Source of the DNA: Persephonella sp.
Lineage (GTDB): Bacteria > Aquificota > Aquificia > Aquificales > Hydrogenothermaceae
Reading direction: 5' to 3'
Length of the DNA stretch: 15,303 nt
Assembly (NCBI GenBank): GCA_027058925.1
Contig: JALTAS010000071.1
Span: 1 to 15,303 of the forward strand
The notes under the pieces were generated by a model. It searched no databases. It saw only the letters and a program-made list of their open reading frames with translations, and was not told where the DNA came from. The position numbers and the translations under genes were made by a program. Of the stretch, positions 1 through 8,569 are shown piece by piece (the stretch's first letter is position 1; each line of letters opens with the position of its first letter).

Positions 1-345
1 TTTCAACATCGTGTTGCTCACTGTACACCCTCTTTTACCGATCTCCATAATCCTCTGTATCTGTTTATCATCAAGATCCGATTTAAAAGATACTTTTATT
101 AGTATATACGAATATCTGTTTTCTTTCTCGTCTTTTTTTCCAACCACATCTATTTTTAGATCTTTAATCTCATATCCCTTATGCTTTGTATATGCCTCAA
201 CTGTTAACCCAAAACAGTACCCGATAGAAATCAGCATTAAATCAACAGCCCTCAGTCCTGTTGCTGTTAGATCAAAGCCTTTCCCTGAAACCTTACCAAA
301 AAAATGACCGTTCTGGTCTAAAGTTACTGTTGCTACCTTTTCCAT
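1..345 (-). CDS. OsmC/Ohr-family redox protein (3' end cut off by window start)
   Basis: The OsmC family contains thiol-dependent peroxidases that reduce organic hydroperoxides, plus related proteins of unclear substrate. Translating the reverse strand from the ATG at 345-343 gives 115 residues before the window edge. It begins MEKVATVTLDQNG. The family's two conserved cysteines are present: Cys44 in a hydrophobic helix segment (LISIGYCFG) and Cys107 in RGCTVSNTM, matching the usual C-P-V-S-N context with Thr for Pro. The sequence looks more like the YhfA-type OsmC branch than like classical Ohr, but this is a judgement by eye. A strong GGAGGT lies 4 nt before the start and overlaps the stop codon of the prohibitin gene, so the two are surely cotranscribed. 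The C-terminal part, about 20-25 residues by family length, is missing. Confidence 0.85.
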   Translation of the reverse strand, partial: MEKVATVTLDQNGHFFGKVSGKGFDLTATGLRAVDLMLISIGYCFGLTVEAYTKHKGYEIKDLKIDVVGKKDEKENRYSYILIKVSFKSDLDDKQIQRIMEIGKRGCTVSNTMLK

Positions 346-354
346 CTATACCTC

Positions 355-1218
355 CTACTTCTTGATGTTCGGAATGTTTATTATAGGCGTCATCTGTTGA
401 TCGTAAGGGATAAGTATAACGGTGTTGTTATCTCCCTGTGCGTATGCCTTAATGTTCTCTATAAACTTCCACTGAAGGTACTCTTTTGTTAAAGATCCCG
501 CTATAATCTTGTTTGCATCTGCAATACCTTTAGCCTCAACCCTTTTCCTTTCTGCCTCAAGTTTTTCCCTTTCCACAACAAATTTCATCTTTTGCATCTC
601 TTCATAGGCTCTTCTTTTCTGTTCTATAGCCTCAACAACCCTTTTTGGAAGCTTAATATCTCTAATAAGTATCTCATCAAGTAGTATATACCTTTTTTCA
701 AGCTCTTTAGACACAGTTTCCATAAGTTTTTTCTGTATAAGCTCCCTCTCCTGATAAACCTGTGAACTGTCAAGTGTGGCTATAACATCTCTTACTGCCG
801 ATCTTATAACAGGTTTTATTATCTTTGATTCATAATCAAGACCGTACTCTACATATATCTCTGCAGCTTTATCAGGCTTTATTTTGTATAAAACTGTCAG
901 TTCTGTGTTTATTGTCAGACCATCTTTTGAAAGGGAGTTTATTGAGTTTGCTCCCCTAAGGTCGTAGGAATGTGTTCTGACAGACATTTTTATAACCCTT
1001 TGAACAGCAGGGATTATAAAATTAAGACCAGGAGGCAGTTCATCCATATCAGCCTTACCAAGTGTCATCTTAACGCCTACATAACCTGAAGGTATAACAA
1101 CAAAAGGAGGGGCTATAATAAAAAACAGGATAAGAATAACAATGACTACAACAGGAACAGTCTTTAAAAAGTTTGGTATTTTGTCGCTTTTTGGATACTT
1201 GTCCGGATCTATCTGCAT
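355..1218 (-). CDS. Prohibitin-family (SPFH/Band 7) membrane protein
   Basis: Prohibitin-type SPFH proteins form large membrane-anchored ring or cage assemblies that organise lipid domains and, in several bacteria and in mitochondria, hold membrane proteases such as FtsH. The 287-residue product has a short polar N-terminus, one strong transmembrane segment at about 20-42 and then an SPFH domain starting at VIPSGYVGVKMTLG and running to about residue 200. A highly charged coiled coil (about 195-240, rich in K, R and E) and a moderately conserved tail follow. This is the prohibitin order and length; HflC/HflK are similar but differ in tail and usually come as a pair. The ATG is 3 nt after the carB stop, with AGAGGT as ribosome-binding site. 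No FtsH or NfeD gene lies next to it, so the partner cannot be read from context. Confidence 0.88.
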   Translation of the reverse strand: MQIDPDKYPKSDKIPNFLKTVPVVVIVILILFFIIAPPFVVIPSGYVGVKMTLGKADMDELPPGLNFIIPAVQRVIKMSVRTHSYDLRGANSINSLSKDGLTINTELTVLYKIKPDKAAEIYVEYGLDYESKIIKPVIRSAVRDVIATLDSSQVYQERELIQKKLMETVSKELEKRYILLDEILIRDIKLPKRVVEAIEQKRRAYEEMQKMKFVVEREKLEAERKRVEAKGIADANKIIAGSLTKEYLQWKFIENIKAYAQGDNNTVILIPYDQQMTPIINIPNIKK

Positions 1219-1221
1219 AAC

Positions 1222-2913
1222 TTACCTCTCTTTGTTTTCTGAGTCTAAGATAGTTTCAACGGTGCCGTCTTCTTTCAATCTGCCGAAAGGTTTTTCATAA
1301 GATGAGTAAAAGTAAGGAGTATACGCTCTGAACTCTGCGGCACATGTGTCAACAACCTTATAGGATATTTCCATTCTTTTTTCTCTTATCTTGTCTTCAG
1401 TTGTCTTTAGAAGTCTTGCAAGTTCCCTGTCTGAAAAACCCCACTGTTTGGCTCTATCAAGCTCTTCCTGAGTTATAGTGGCAAGATTTTTTTCAGAAAG
1501 CTGAATTTCAAAATCTATTATTTCTTTGATCTGGTGAAGAAACCATCTGTCTATGTGGGAAAGATTGTAAATCTCATCAACAGTCCATCCCCTTCTAAAA
1601 CCTTCAGCTATGTACCATATTCTGTCAGCATTTGGTGTAACTATCTTTTCTCTGACAGTCTGATCATCCTCCTTTTCAAGCCCTATATAAAGTCCGTATC
1701 TTCCAAGCTCAAGGCTTCTTACAGCTTTGTGAAAGCTCTCTTTAAAGGTTCTTCCTATAGCCATTACCTCTCCTACAGATTTCATCATGGTTGTCAGTGT
1801 TGGATCAGTTTCAGGGAATTTTGCAAAATCAAATCTTGGTATTTTTGTGACCACATAATCTATTGTTGGTTCAAATGAGGCTGGAGTCTCTTTTGTTATG
1901 TCATTTGGAAGTTCATCAAGTGTGTAGCCAACGGCAAGTTTTGCTGCAATTTTTGCTATTGGAAAACCTGTTGCTTTTGAAGCAAGGGCAGAAGATCTTG
2001 AAACTCTCGGGTTCATCTCAATAACATAAAACTCCCCTGTTTCTGGATTCTGGGAAAACTGGACATTTGACCCTCCTGTTTCAACACCTATTTCTCTGAT
2101 AACAGCTATAGAGTAATCTCTCAGTATCTGGTACTCTTTATCTGTTAGAGTCATCGCTGGTGCTATAGTAATGCTGTCTCCTGTATGAATACCCATCGGA
2201 TCAAGGTTCTCTATGGAGCAGATTATTACGCAGTTGTCATTTTTATCCCTCATAACCTCCATCTCAAACTCTTTCCATCCAAGAACAGACTCCTCAAGAA
2301 GAACCTCATGAACAGGGGAAGCTTCAAGCCCTGCCTTTACTTTTGGATAAAACTCATCAATGTTGTAAGCTATAGAACCTCCTGTTCCACCGAGGGTGAA
2401 AGAAGGTCTGATGATAACAGGAAAACCTATCCATTTAATAAGATCCATAGCTTCAGCAACAGATCTGACTACAGCACTTTTAGGCATTTTGAGACCTATT
2501 CTTTCCATCGCTTCTTTGAATAGTTCCCTGTCTTCTGCTTTTTTTATTGCTTCATAATTCGCCCCTATCATCTTGACGTTATACTTGTCTAAAACACCTT
2601 TCTCGTATAGATCAACAGCTATATTTAAAGCTGTTTGCCCCCCGAGGGTTGGAAGAAGTGCATCTGGCCTTTCCTTTTCTATAATTTTCTGAATTACAGG
2701 GGTTATAAGAGGTTCTATGTATGTTTTGTCTGCTATTTCTGGGTCTGTCATTATTGTCGCAGGGTTTGAGTTTACCAGAATTACTTCATAACCTTCCTCC
2801 TTTAATGCTTTAGCCCCCTGCGTTCCTGAATAATCAAACTCAGCAGCCTGACCTATTATTATCGGTCCTGATCCTATAAGAAGAATTCTGTTTATGTCTG
2901 TTCTTTTCGGCAT
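1222..2913 (-). CDS. carB: Carbamoyl-phosphate synthase large subunit, N-terminal half (split CarB)
   Basis: CarB makes carbamoyl phosphate from bicarbonate, glutamine-derived ammonia and two ATP, for pyrimidines and arginine. This 563-residue protein covers only the first half of the usual ~1070. It has the carboxyphosphate-forming ATP-grasp unit (about 1-400) and the oligomerisation domain (about 401-550). Residues match E. coli CarB numbering without a gap: Arg129, Arg169, Glu215, Glu299, Asn301 and Arg303 are all present. It ends after the segment that normally leads into the second ATP-grasp unit (carbamate phosphorylation) and the allosteric domain. Those parts are not in this window. 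The stop is clean and the next gene begins 3 nt later, so this is a genuine short gene, not a frameshift within view. Split carB genes are known in Aquifex and some methanogens. The ATG has a GAGAGGT site 8 nt upstream. Confidence 0.95.
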   Translation of the reverse strand: MPKRTDINRILLIGSGPIIIGQAAEFDYSGTQGAKALKEEGYEVILVNSNPATIMTDPEIADKTYIEPLITPVIQKIIEKERPDALLPTLGGQTALNIAVDLYEKGVLDKYNVKMIGANYEAIKKAEDRELFKEAMERIGLKMPKSAVVRSVAEAMDLIKWIGFPVIIRPSFTLGGTGGSIAYNIDEFYPKVKAGLEASPVHEVLLEESVLGWKEFEMEVMRDKNDNCVIICSIENLDPMGIHTGDSITIAPAMTLTDKEYQILRDYSIAVIREIGVETGGSNVQFSQNPETGEFYVIEMNPRVSRSSALASKATGFPIAKIAAKLAVGYTLDELPNDITKETPASFEPTIDYVVTKIPRFDFAKFPETDPTLTTMMKSVGEVMAIGRTFKESFHKAVRSLELGRYGLYIGLEKEDDQTVREKIVTPNADRIWYIAEGFRRGWTVDEIYNLSHIDRWFLHQIKEIIDFEIQLSEKNLATITQEELDRAKQWGFSDRELARLLKTTEDKIREKRMEISYKVVDTCAAEFRAYTPYFYSSYEKPFGRLKEDGTVETILDSENKER

Positions 2914-2977
2914 AAACTTAACCTCTCAGTCTGAATTTTAAATATTTTACTACATATACAACCGGAAGATTTTAGCG

Positions 2978-3005
2978 TTGCATTGTTAGATTTTTTAGAT
3001 ATATT
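2978..3005 (+). promoter_or_regulatory. Predicted sigma-70-type promoter for the radical-SAM gene
   Basis: TTGCAT at 2978-2983 and TATATT at 3000-3005 are 16 nt apart, giving a transcription start near 3012. It sits in the gap between divergent carB and the radical-SAM gene. If right, it excludes translation from the upstream in-frame TTG at 2983, which would lie inside the promoter. I found no equally clear promoter for carB on the other strand of this gap. Confidence 0.4.
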
Positions 3006-3024
3006 TAACAGCAAAGAAGACAGT

Positions 3025-3036
3025 AGGGGGATAGCA
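3025..3036 (+). promoter_or_regulatory. Ribosome-binding site that fixes the radical-SAM gene start
   Basis: AGGGGG at 3025-3030 is followed by a 6-nt spacer and ATG at 3037. The alternative in-frame TTG at 2983 has only a weak purine-rich stretch far upstream. Confidence 0.7.
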
Positions 3037-4062
3037 ATGGAAAGCATCGCATGGATGTCAAAAAAAAGAGAAGATGGAAAAGTTCTGTGTACAGCCTGTA
3101 ATCAAAGGTGTGTTCTGAGTATAGGTGAGTTTGGAAAGTGTGGAGTAAGAAAGGTGGGTGAAGATGGAAACCTTTATCTAACAGTTTATGGACTTGCTGC
3201 ATCATATAATGTTGATCCTGTTGAAAAAAAACCTCTGTTTCATTTTCTTCCTTCTACCCCGATATTTTCACTGGGTACTGTTGGCTGTAATTTCTGCTGT
3301 AAGTTTTGTCAGAACTGGGAGATCTCCCAGCATCCCCAGACCCACAACGGAGAGGTTTTTGGTGTTCAACTTATGCCGGAAACCATTGTTAATATATGCA
3401 AAACAAATAACATTCCTTCTATAGCATACACATACAACGAACCTGTTGTTTTCTTTGAGTATGCGTATGATACCATGAAACTTGCCAAAGAAAACGGTAT
3501 AAGAAATGTTTTTGTTTCCAGTGGATACGAAACTAAGGAGGCATTGGAAACTCTTGCTCCATATCTTGATGCTATGAATATTGATCTGAAAGCATTTAAT
3601 GATGGTTTTTACAGGAATATATCATGTGCAAGATTAAAACCTGTTTTAAAAACTATGGAACACGCAAAAGAGCTTGGAATATGGATTGAGCTGACTACAC
3701 TTTTGATTCCGGGATACAATGATGATGAAAAAGAGTTAAAAGAGGCTGCAAAATGGATAGCATCCCTTGATAAAAATATCCCCTGGCATATCTCAAGATT
3801 TTTTCCTGCATATAAGATGAAAGATGTTCCTCCAACACCTTTGGAAACATTAAAAAAAGCGTATGATATAGGTAAGGAAGCAGGTCTTAACTTTGTTTAT
3901 GTTGGAAACTTTGATGATGAGGACAGAGAATCAACATACTGTCCTTCATGTGGATTCAGGGTGATAGACAGGAGGGGTCATATCGGTCAGATAGTTGTTA
4001 ATCATCTTGAAGATGGGAAATGCCCTAAATGTGGACAGGAGATACTCGGTGTCTGGAAATAA
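3037..4062 (+). CDS. amrS: Radical-SAM enzyme of the AmmeMemoRadiSam system
   Basis: This belongs to the pyruvate-formate-lyase-activating-enzyme-like radical-SAM group (COG1180) that co-occurs with Memo and AMMECR1 proteins; its substrate is not established to my knowledge. The 341-residue product has an N-terminal cysteine knot-like motif (Cys18, Cys21, Cys25), the CX3CX2C cluster that binds the 4Fe-4S and SAM (Cys84, Cys88, Cys91; there is an extra Cys87), and a radical-SAM barrel to about residue 290. A C-terminal zinc-ribbon-like pair of CXXC motifs follows (302/305 and 329/332). The segments HFLP, GTVGCNF and FCQNWEIS are typical. I prefer ATG 3037 over the longer TTG 2983 form because of its ribosome-binding site and the family's usual N-terminus. 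The gene is monocistronic or nearly so; neither Memo nor AMMECR1 is in the window. Confidence 0.9.
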   Translation: MESIAWMSKKREDGKVLCTACNQRCVLSIGEFGKCGVRKVGEDGNLYLTVYGLAASYNVDPVEKKPLFHFLPSTPIFSLGTVGCNFCCKFCQNWEISQHPQTHNGEVFGVQLMPETIVNICKTNNIPSIAYTYNEPVVFFEYAYDTMKLAKENGIRNVFVSSGYETKEALETLAPYLDAMNIDLKAFNDGFYRNISCARLKPVLKTMEHAKELGIWIELTTLLIPGYNDDEKELKEAAKWIASLDKNIPWHISRFFPAYKMKDVPPTPLETLKKAYDIGKEAGLNFVYVGNFDDEDRESTYCPSCGFRVIDRRGHIGQIVVNHLEDGKCPKCGQEILGVWK

Positions 4063-4082
4063 AAACAATTGACCGCAGGAGT

Positions 4083-4112
4083 TTGTAATATAAACCATTT
4101 CAGATGTATAAT
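4083..4112 (+). promoter_or_regulatory. Predicted promoter for the gltB operon
   Basis: A perfect TATAAT at 4107-4112 is preceded, after 18 nt, by TTGTAA at 4083-4088. Transcription would start near 4119, leaving a leader of about 35 nt before the ATG at 4154. An AAGGAG ribosome-binding site lies at 4141-4146. I see no sigma-54 (GG-N10-GC) element and no leader hairpin, so nitrogen control is not evident here. Confidence 0.5.
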
Positions 4113-4153
4113 AAGTATTTACACCTATCAAAATAAACTCAAGGAGTTATAGT

Positions 4154-7100
4154 ATGCACAGAACCTTTGATAGAGACTCCTGCGGGGTTGGATTTATCGC
4201 AAACATAAAGGGTATAAGATCCCATAAAATCGTTTCTGATGCTTTAACCTCCCTTGCGAACCTTGACCACAGGGGAGCTGTGAGTGCTGACGGAAAAACA
4301 GGCGACGGCGCCGGAATATTAACCCATATTCCTTACAAATTTTTTGAAAAAGAGCTGTCAAAACTTAATATAGATATTCCACAGCCTGAAGATTTTGGGG
4401 TTGGTGTGTTCTTTTTCTCTGAAGGAAAATCAGATCAGCTTAAAAAAGAGATAGAAAAGATCATAAATGAAAAATACAGATTTTTAGGCTGGAGAAAAGT
4501 TCCTATTGTTGAAGAAGAGTTGGGCGTTATAGCAAAATCAAACATGCCTGAAATATGGCAGGGTTTTTTATCAAAAGAAGGAAAAGAAACTGATAATTTT
4601 GAAAGGGATCTTTTTTTACTGAGAAAAAGGCTTGAGAGATTATCTAAATTAGATGAATATGCAGACTTTTACATACCTTCTCTTTCAAACAGAACGATTG
4701 TTTACAAAGGAATGGTAACAGCCCCAAGATTAAAATATTTTTATCCTGACCTACAAGATGAAGATTACGAAAGCGGTATAGCACTTTTTCACCAGAGATT
4801 TTCAACAAACACATTTCCCCAGTGGAAGCTTGCACAGCCATTCAGAATGCTTGCCCACAACGGAGAAATCAACACAATATCAGCCAACAGAAACTGGATA
4901 AATGCCAAAGCTGAAGATGTTAGAGAAATATGGGGAGATCTGGCAGAGGATATACTCCCAATAGTGAGATATGACGATTCAGATTCTGCATCTCTTGATA
5001 ATGCCCTTGAGTTTCTCGTGATGTCAGGTAAAGACCCTATGGTTGCTATAAATGCCCTTATACCAAGGGCTTGGGAGAATGACGACAGGCTAACACCAAC
5101 AGAGAAAGCATTTTATGAGTATTTCTCCTGCATATTTGAAGCTTGGGACGGTCCTGCTGCGATAGCATTCACAGATGGAAATGTTGTTATAGGAAAGTTA
5201 GACAGAAACGGGCTGAGACCTGCCAGATTTGTTATAACTGAAGATACTGTAATCCTTGCTTCAGAGGTTGGAACTGTTGACATTCCTGAAGAAAAAATCC
5301 TGAAAAAGGGAAGGCTTGGACCAGGAGATAAAATAGCTGTTGATACTGTGCAGGGAAAGGTGTACTTCTCAAAAGAGGTTATACACAAAGTATCTGAAGG
5401 AAAGCCATACAAAAAATGGGTGGAAGAAAATCTGAAGGAATTTATCCCTGTCAAAGATTACCCAGAAGTCTCTCCTAAAGACATAAAAAGGGAGCTTGTT
5501 GTTTTTGGCTACAGTAAGGATCAGATAAATATGCTTATCAAACCAATGGCAGAAAAAGGAGCTGATCCTGTTTACTCAATGGGAAATGATACTCCCCTAT
5601 CTGTTCTTTCAAAAAAACCAAAACTTCTTCCATCTTATTTTAAACAGAGGTTTGCACAGGTAACAAATCCTCCCATAGATCCGATTAGAGAAAAGAAAGT
5701 AATGTCCCTAAACACATATGTAGGAAAAAAAGAGAACTTCCTTAAAGAAACTCCAGATCACGCAAAACAGCTTCTTTTCAGCTCACCTGTTATTTTTGAT
5801 AACGAAATGGAAGAGCTTATAAAACTTTATGAAGGCAAGGTTGAGATTATACCTGCCATATTTTCCCCCTATGACGATGCCCTTGAACCTGCCCTTGAGG
5901 ATATCTGCAAAAGAGTTGAAGATGCTGTAGACAGCGGAAAAGAACTAATAGTTCTGACAGACAGAGATGTTTCTATTGAAGGGGCACCTATTCCTATAGG
6001 GCTTGCTGTTGCTGCCGTAAACAGCCACATGGGAAAAAAAGGTAAAAGAAGCAAGTTTTCCCTTATTGCAGACACAGGGGAAGTAAGGGATACCCACTCA
6101 TTTGCTTTTCTTATAGGATACGGGGCAACCCTTGTAAACCCTTATCTTACAGTCCAGATAATAAGAAATCTTGTGGAAGAGGACAAAAAGTTCCCACTTT
6201 CATTTGAAGAAGCATTAGACAATTACAGAAAGGCTGTTAATGAAGGTCTCCTTAAAATAATGTCAAAAATGGGAATAGCAACAATAAAAAGCTACAGGGG
6301 ATCAGGACTATTTGAGGCTTTAGGTATAGGAAAGGAGGTTATAGATAAATACTTTCCCGGAACCCCTTCACAGCTTGGAGGAATTGGAGTTAGACAGATA
6401 GCTCAGGAAACCCTGATAAGATTTAATGAGGCATATGGATCAGAAAAAGTTGAAATTCCAACAGGAGGAGAGTTCAGGCACAGGAGAGATGGGGAGTTCC
6501 ACTCATGGAATCCAAATGCTGTAAGAGATCTTCACAAAGCTGTTAGAGGTGAAAGCTGGGAAGAATACCTTAAGTTTACACAGGACGCATGGAAAGAAAA
6601 ACCGATTACCATAAGGGATCTGTTTGATATACAGTCTGACAGACCTCCAATTCCTGTTGAGGAGGTAGAACCCGCTGAAGAGATAGTAAAGAGATTTGTT
6701 GGTGCGGCGATGTCAATAGGAGCCCTGTCAAGGGAAGCTCATGAGACAATAGCTGAAGCGATGAACAGGGTTGGTGCAAAATCAAACTCAGGGGAAGGTG
6801 GAGAAGACCCTGCAAGATACGGAACAATCAAAAATTCAAAAATAAAACAGGTTGCATCAGGTAGGTTCGGCGTAACACCTGAATATCTAAACTCAGCTGA
6901 AGAGATAGAGATAAAAATAGCCCAAGGAGCAAAGCCAGGAGAAGGTGGACAGCTTCCCGGAAAGAAGGTAAATGCATACATAGCATTTTTAAGAAGAGCA
7001 AAACCGGGGACAACCCTTATATCTCCACCTCCACACCACGACATATACTCTATAGAGGATCTTGCCCAGCTTATATACGATCTGAAGATGATAAACCCAA

Positions 7101-8545
7101 AAGCAAAAGTAATAGTTAAGCTTGTTTCAGAAACAGGAATTGGAACTATCGCCTCAGGTGTTGCAAAAGCCTTTGCTGACATCATACATATATCAGGACA
7201 TGACGGGGGAACAGGTGCATCACCTCTTGTTTCAATAAAAAATGCAGGAACAGCTTGGGAGCTTGGTTTATCAGAAGTTCAGAGGGTTCTGATTGATAAC
7301 GACCTTAGAGGAAGAGTAAGACTGAGGGTTGACGGACAGATAAAAACAGGAAGAGACGTCATAGTAGGGGCTTTATTAGGGGCTGAAGAGTTTGGACTTG
7401 GTACATCCTTAATGGTAGCGGAAGGGTGTGTAATGGCAAGACAGTGCCATCTGAACACATGCCCTGTAGGTGTTGCAACACAGGACGAAAGATTGAGGGA
7501 AAAATTCCCGGGACAGCCTGAGCATGTAATAAGATACCTTATGTTCCTTGCTCATGACGTTAGAAGATGGCTTGCTGATCTTGGATACAAACATCTTGAT
7601 GATATTGTTGGGAGGGTTGACTTTATAAAACCAAAAATACCTTCAGACCACTACAAAGCAAAGTTTGTTGACATAGGTTATATAATCCAGAAGCCTGACA
7701 TGTCTAAGCCTATAAGATGTATTCAGGACAGAAATGATCCACCTAAGAAACCATTTGATGAGCAGATACTCAAAGACATTCTCCCGTACATAGAAAGACA
7801 GGAAAATTATGCAGGTTTTTATGTAATTAAAAATACTTACAGGTCTGTAGGTGCGAGGATAGCACATGAGATCGTAAAAAGATATGGAGATAAAGGGCTC
7901 AGACTGTCAAAAATTGAACTTAACCTGAGAGGAACAGGCGGTCAGTCATTTGGAGCTTTCTGTGTTCCCGGTCTTAATCTTATCCTAACAGGAGATGCAA
8001 ACGATTATGTAGGCAAAGGTATGACAGGTGGACTGATAGTAATAAAACCACCTAAAGAGTTTAAAGGAAGATCACAGGAAAATGTGATAATGGGGAATAC
8101 CTGCCTATACGGTGCTACAGGCGGACATCTCTTTGCTTCAGGAATAGCAGGAGAAAGGTTTGCTGTCAGAAACTCAGGTGCTGTTGCTGTTGTTGAGGGT
8201 GCAGGAGACCATTGCTGTGAGTATATGACAAACGGAACTGTTGTGGTTCTCGGAAAAACTGGGGTTAATTTTGGGGCAGGTATGACCGGCGGAGTAGCAT
8301 ATGTTTATGATCCTGAAGGTTTAATGGAAAAGAATATAAATTCTTCTTATGTTTTTATAGATGAGTTGGACGAAGAAGATATTGATCAATTAAAAAGGTT
8401 ACTTACAAAACATAAGAGCTATACAGAAAGCGAAGTTGCATCATTTATTCTTGAAAACTTTGATAAAGAGATAAGTAACTTTGTAAAGATATCCCCTGTG
8501 GAAATAAAAAAACCTGCTACAGAAACAGATGAAGCAAAGCCATAA
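4154..8545 (+). CDS. gltB: Glutamate synthase (GOGAT) large subunit
   Basis: GltB moves the amide nitrogen of glutamine to 2-oxoglutarate, giving two glutamates. The 1463-residue protein has the full domain order. A nine-residue propeptide precedes catalytic Cys10 (RDSCGVGF), which would become the N-terminal nucleophile of the glutaminase domain (to about 420). Then come a linking domain, the FMN-binding synthase barrel (about 790-1190) and a C-terminal beta-helix rich in Gly repeats. The 3Fe-4S cysteines are Cys1092, Cys1098 and Cys1103 in the expected CX5CX4C spacing. Around Tyr889-Lys896 the roughly 25-residue ferredoxin loop of plant and cyanobacterial Fd-GOGAT is absent, so the sequence is of the NAD(P)H-enzyme alpha-subunit type. 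No gltD (beta subunit) follows; the next gene, purE, starts 24 nt later. It is first gene of the long plus-strand operon. Confidence 0.97.
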   Translation: MHRTFDRDSCGVGFIANIKGIRSHKIVSDALTSLANLDHRGAVSADGKTGDGAGILTHIPYKFFEKELSKLNIDIPQPEDFGVGVFFFSEGKSDQLKKEIEKIINEKYRFLGWRKVPIVEEELGVIAKSNMPEIWQGFLSKEGKETDNFERDLFLLRKRLERLSKLDEYADFYIPSLSNRTIVYKGMVTAPRLKYFYPDLQDEDYESGIALFHQRFSTNTFPQWKLAQPFRMLAHNGEINTISANRNWINAKAEDVREIWGDLAEDILPIVRYDDSDSASLDNALEFLVMSGKDPMVAINALIPRAWENDDRLTPTEKAFYEYFSCIFEAWDGPAAIAFTDGNVVIGKLDRNGLRPARFVITEDTVILASEVGTVDIPEEKILKKGRLGPGDKIAVDTVQGKVYFSKEVIHKVSEGKPYKKWVEENLKEFIPVKDYPEVSPKDIKRELVVFGYSKDQINMLIKPMAEKGADPVYSMGNDTPLSVLSKKPKLLPSYFKQRFAQVTNPPIDPIREKKVMSLNTYVGKKENFLKETPDHAKQLLFSSPVIFDNEMEELIKLYEGKVEIIPAIFSPYDDALEPALEDICKRVEDAVDSGKELIVLTDRDVSIEGAPIPIGLAVAAVNSHMGKKGKRSKFSLIADTGEVRDTHSFAFLIGYGATLVNPYLTVQIIRNLVEEDKKFPLSFEEALDNYRKAVNEGLLKIMSKMGIATIKSYRGSGLFEALGIGKEVIDKYFPGTPSQLGGIGVRQIAQETLIRFNEAYGSEKVEIPTGGEFRHRRDGEFHSWNPNAVRDLHKAVRGESWEEYLKFTQDAWKEKPITIRDLFDIQSDRPPIPVEEVEPAEEIVKRFVGAAMSIGALSREAHETIAEAMNRVGAKSNSGEGGEDPARYGTIKNSKIKQVASGRFGVTPEYLNSAEEIEIKIAQGAKPGEGGQLPGKKVNAYIAFLRRAKPGTTLISPPPHHDIYSIEDLAQLIYDLKMINPKAKVIVKLVSETGIGTIASGVAKAFADIIHISGHDGGTGASPLVSIKNAGTAWELGLSEVQRVLIDNDLRGRVRLRVDGQIKTGRDVIVGALLGAEEFGLGTSLMVAEGCVMARQCHLNTCPVGVATQDERLREKFPGQPEHVIRYLMFLAHDVRRWLADLGYKHLDDIVGRVDFIKPKIPSDHYKAKFVDIGYIIQKPDMSKPIRCIQDRNDPPKKPFDEQILKDILPYIERQENYAGFYVIKNTYRSVGARIAHEIVKRYGDKGLRLSKIELNLRGTGGQSFGAFCVPGLNLILTGDANDYVGKGMTGGLIVIKPPKEFKGRSQENVIMGNTCLYGATGGHLFASGIAGERFAVRNSGAVAVVEGAGDHCCEYMTNGTVVVLGKTGVNFGAGMTGGVAYVYDPEGLMEKNINSSYVFIDELDEEDIDQLKRLLTKHKSYTESEVASFILENFDKEISNFVKISPVEIKKPATETDEAKP

Positions 8546-8569
8546 GAAATTAAAAAGGAGGCTTATTCT

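Noticed and set aside
11..307. Open frame on the plus strand, 98 codons
   Set aside because: It lies antisense to the OsmC gene, which has both family cysteines and a strong ribosome site; the plus-strand translation shows no recognisable motif.
4069..4094. TTGACC with TATAAA as an alternative gltB promoter
   Set aside because: The spacing is 14 nt, too short; the TTGTAA/TATAAT pair with 18 nt just downstream is better.
6739..7185. Long open frame (148 codons) on the minus strand inside gltB
   Set aside because: It is a shadow of the conserved FMN-domain coding sequence. The translation has no family features and no ribosome-binding site was evident.
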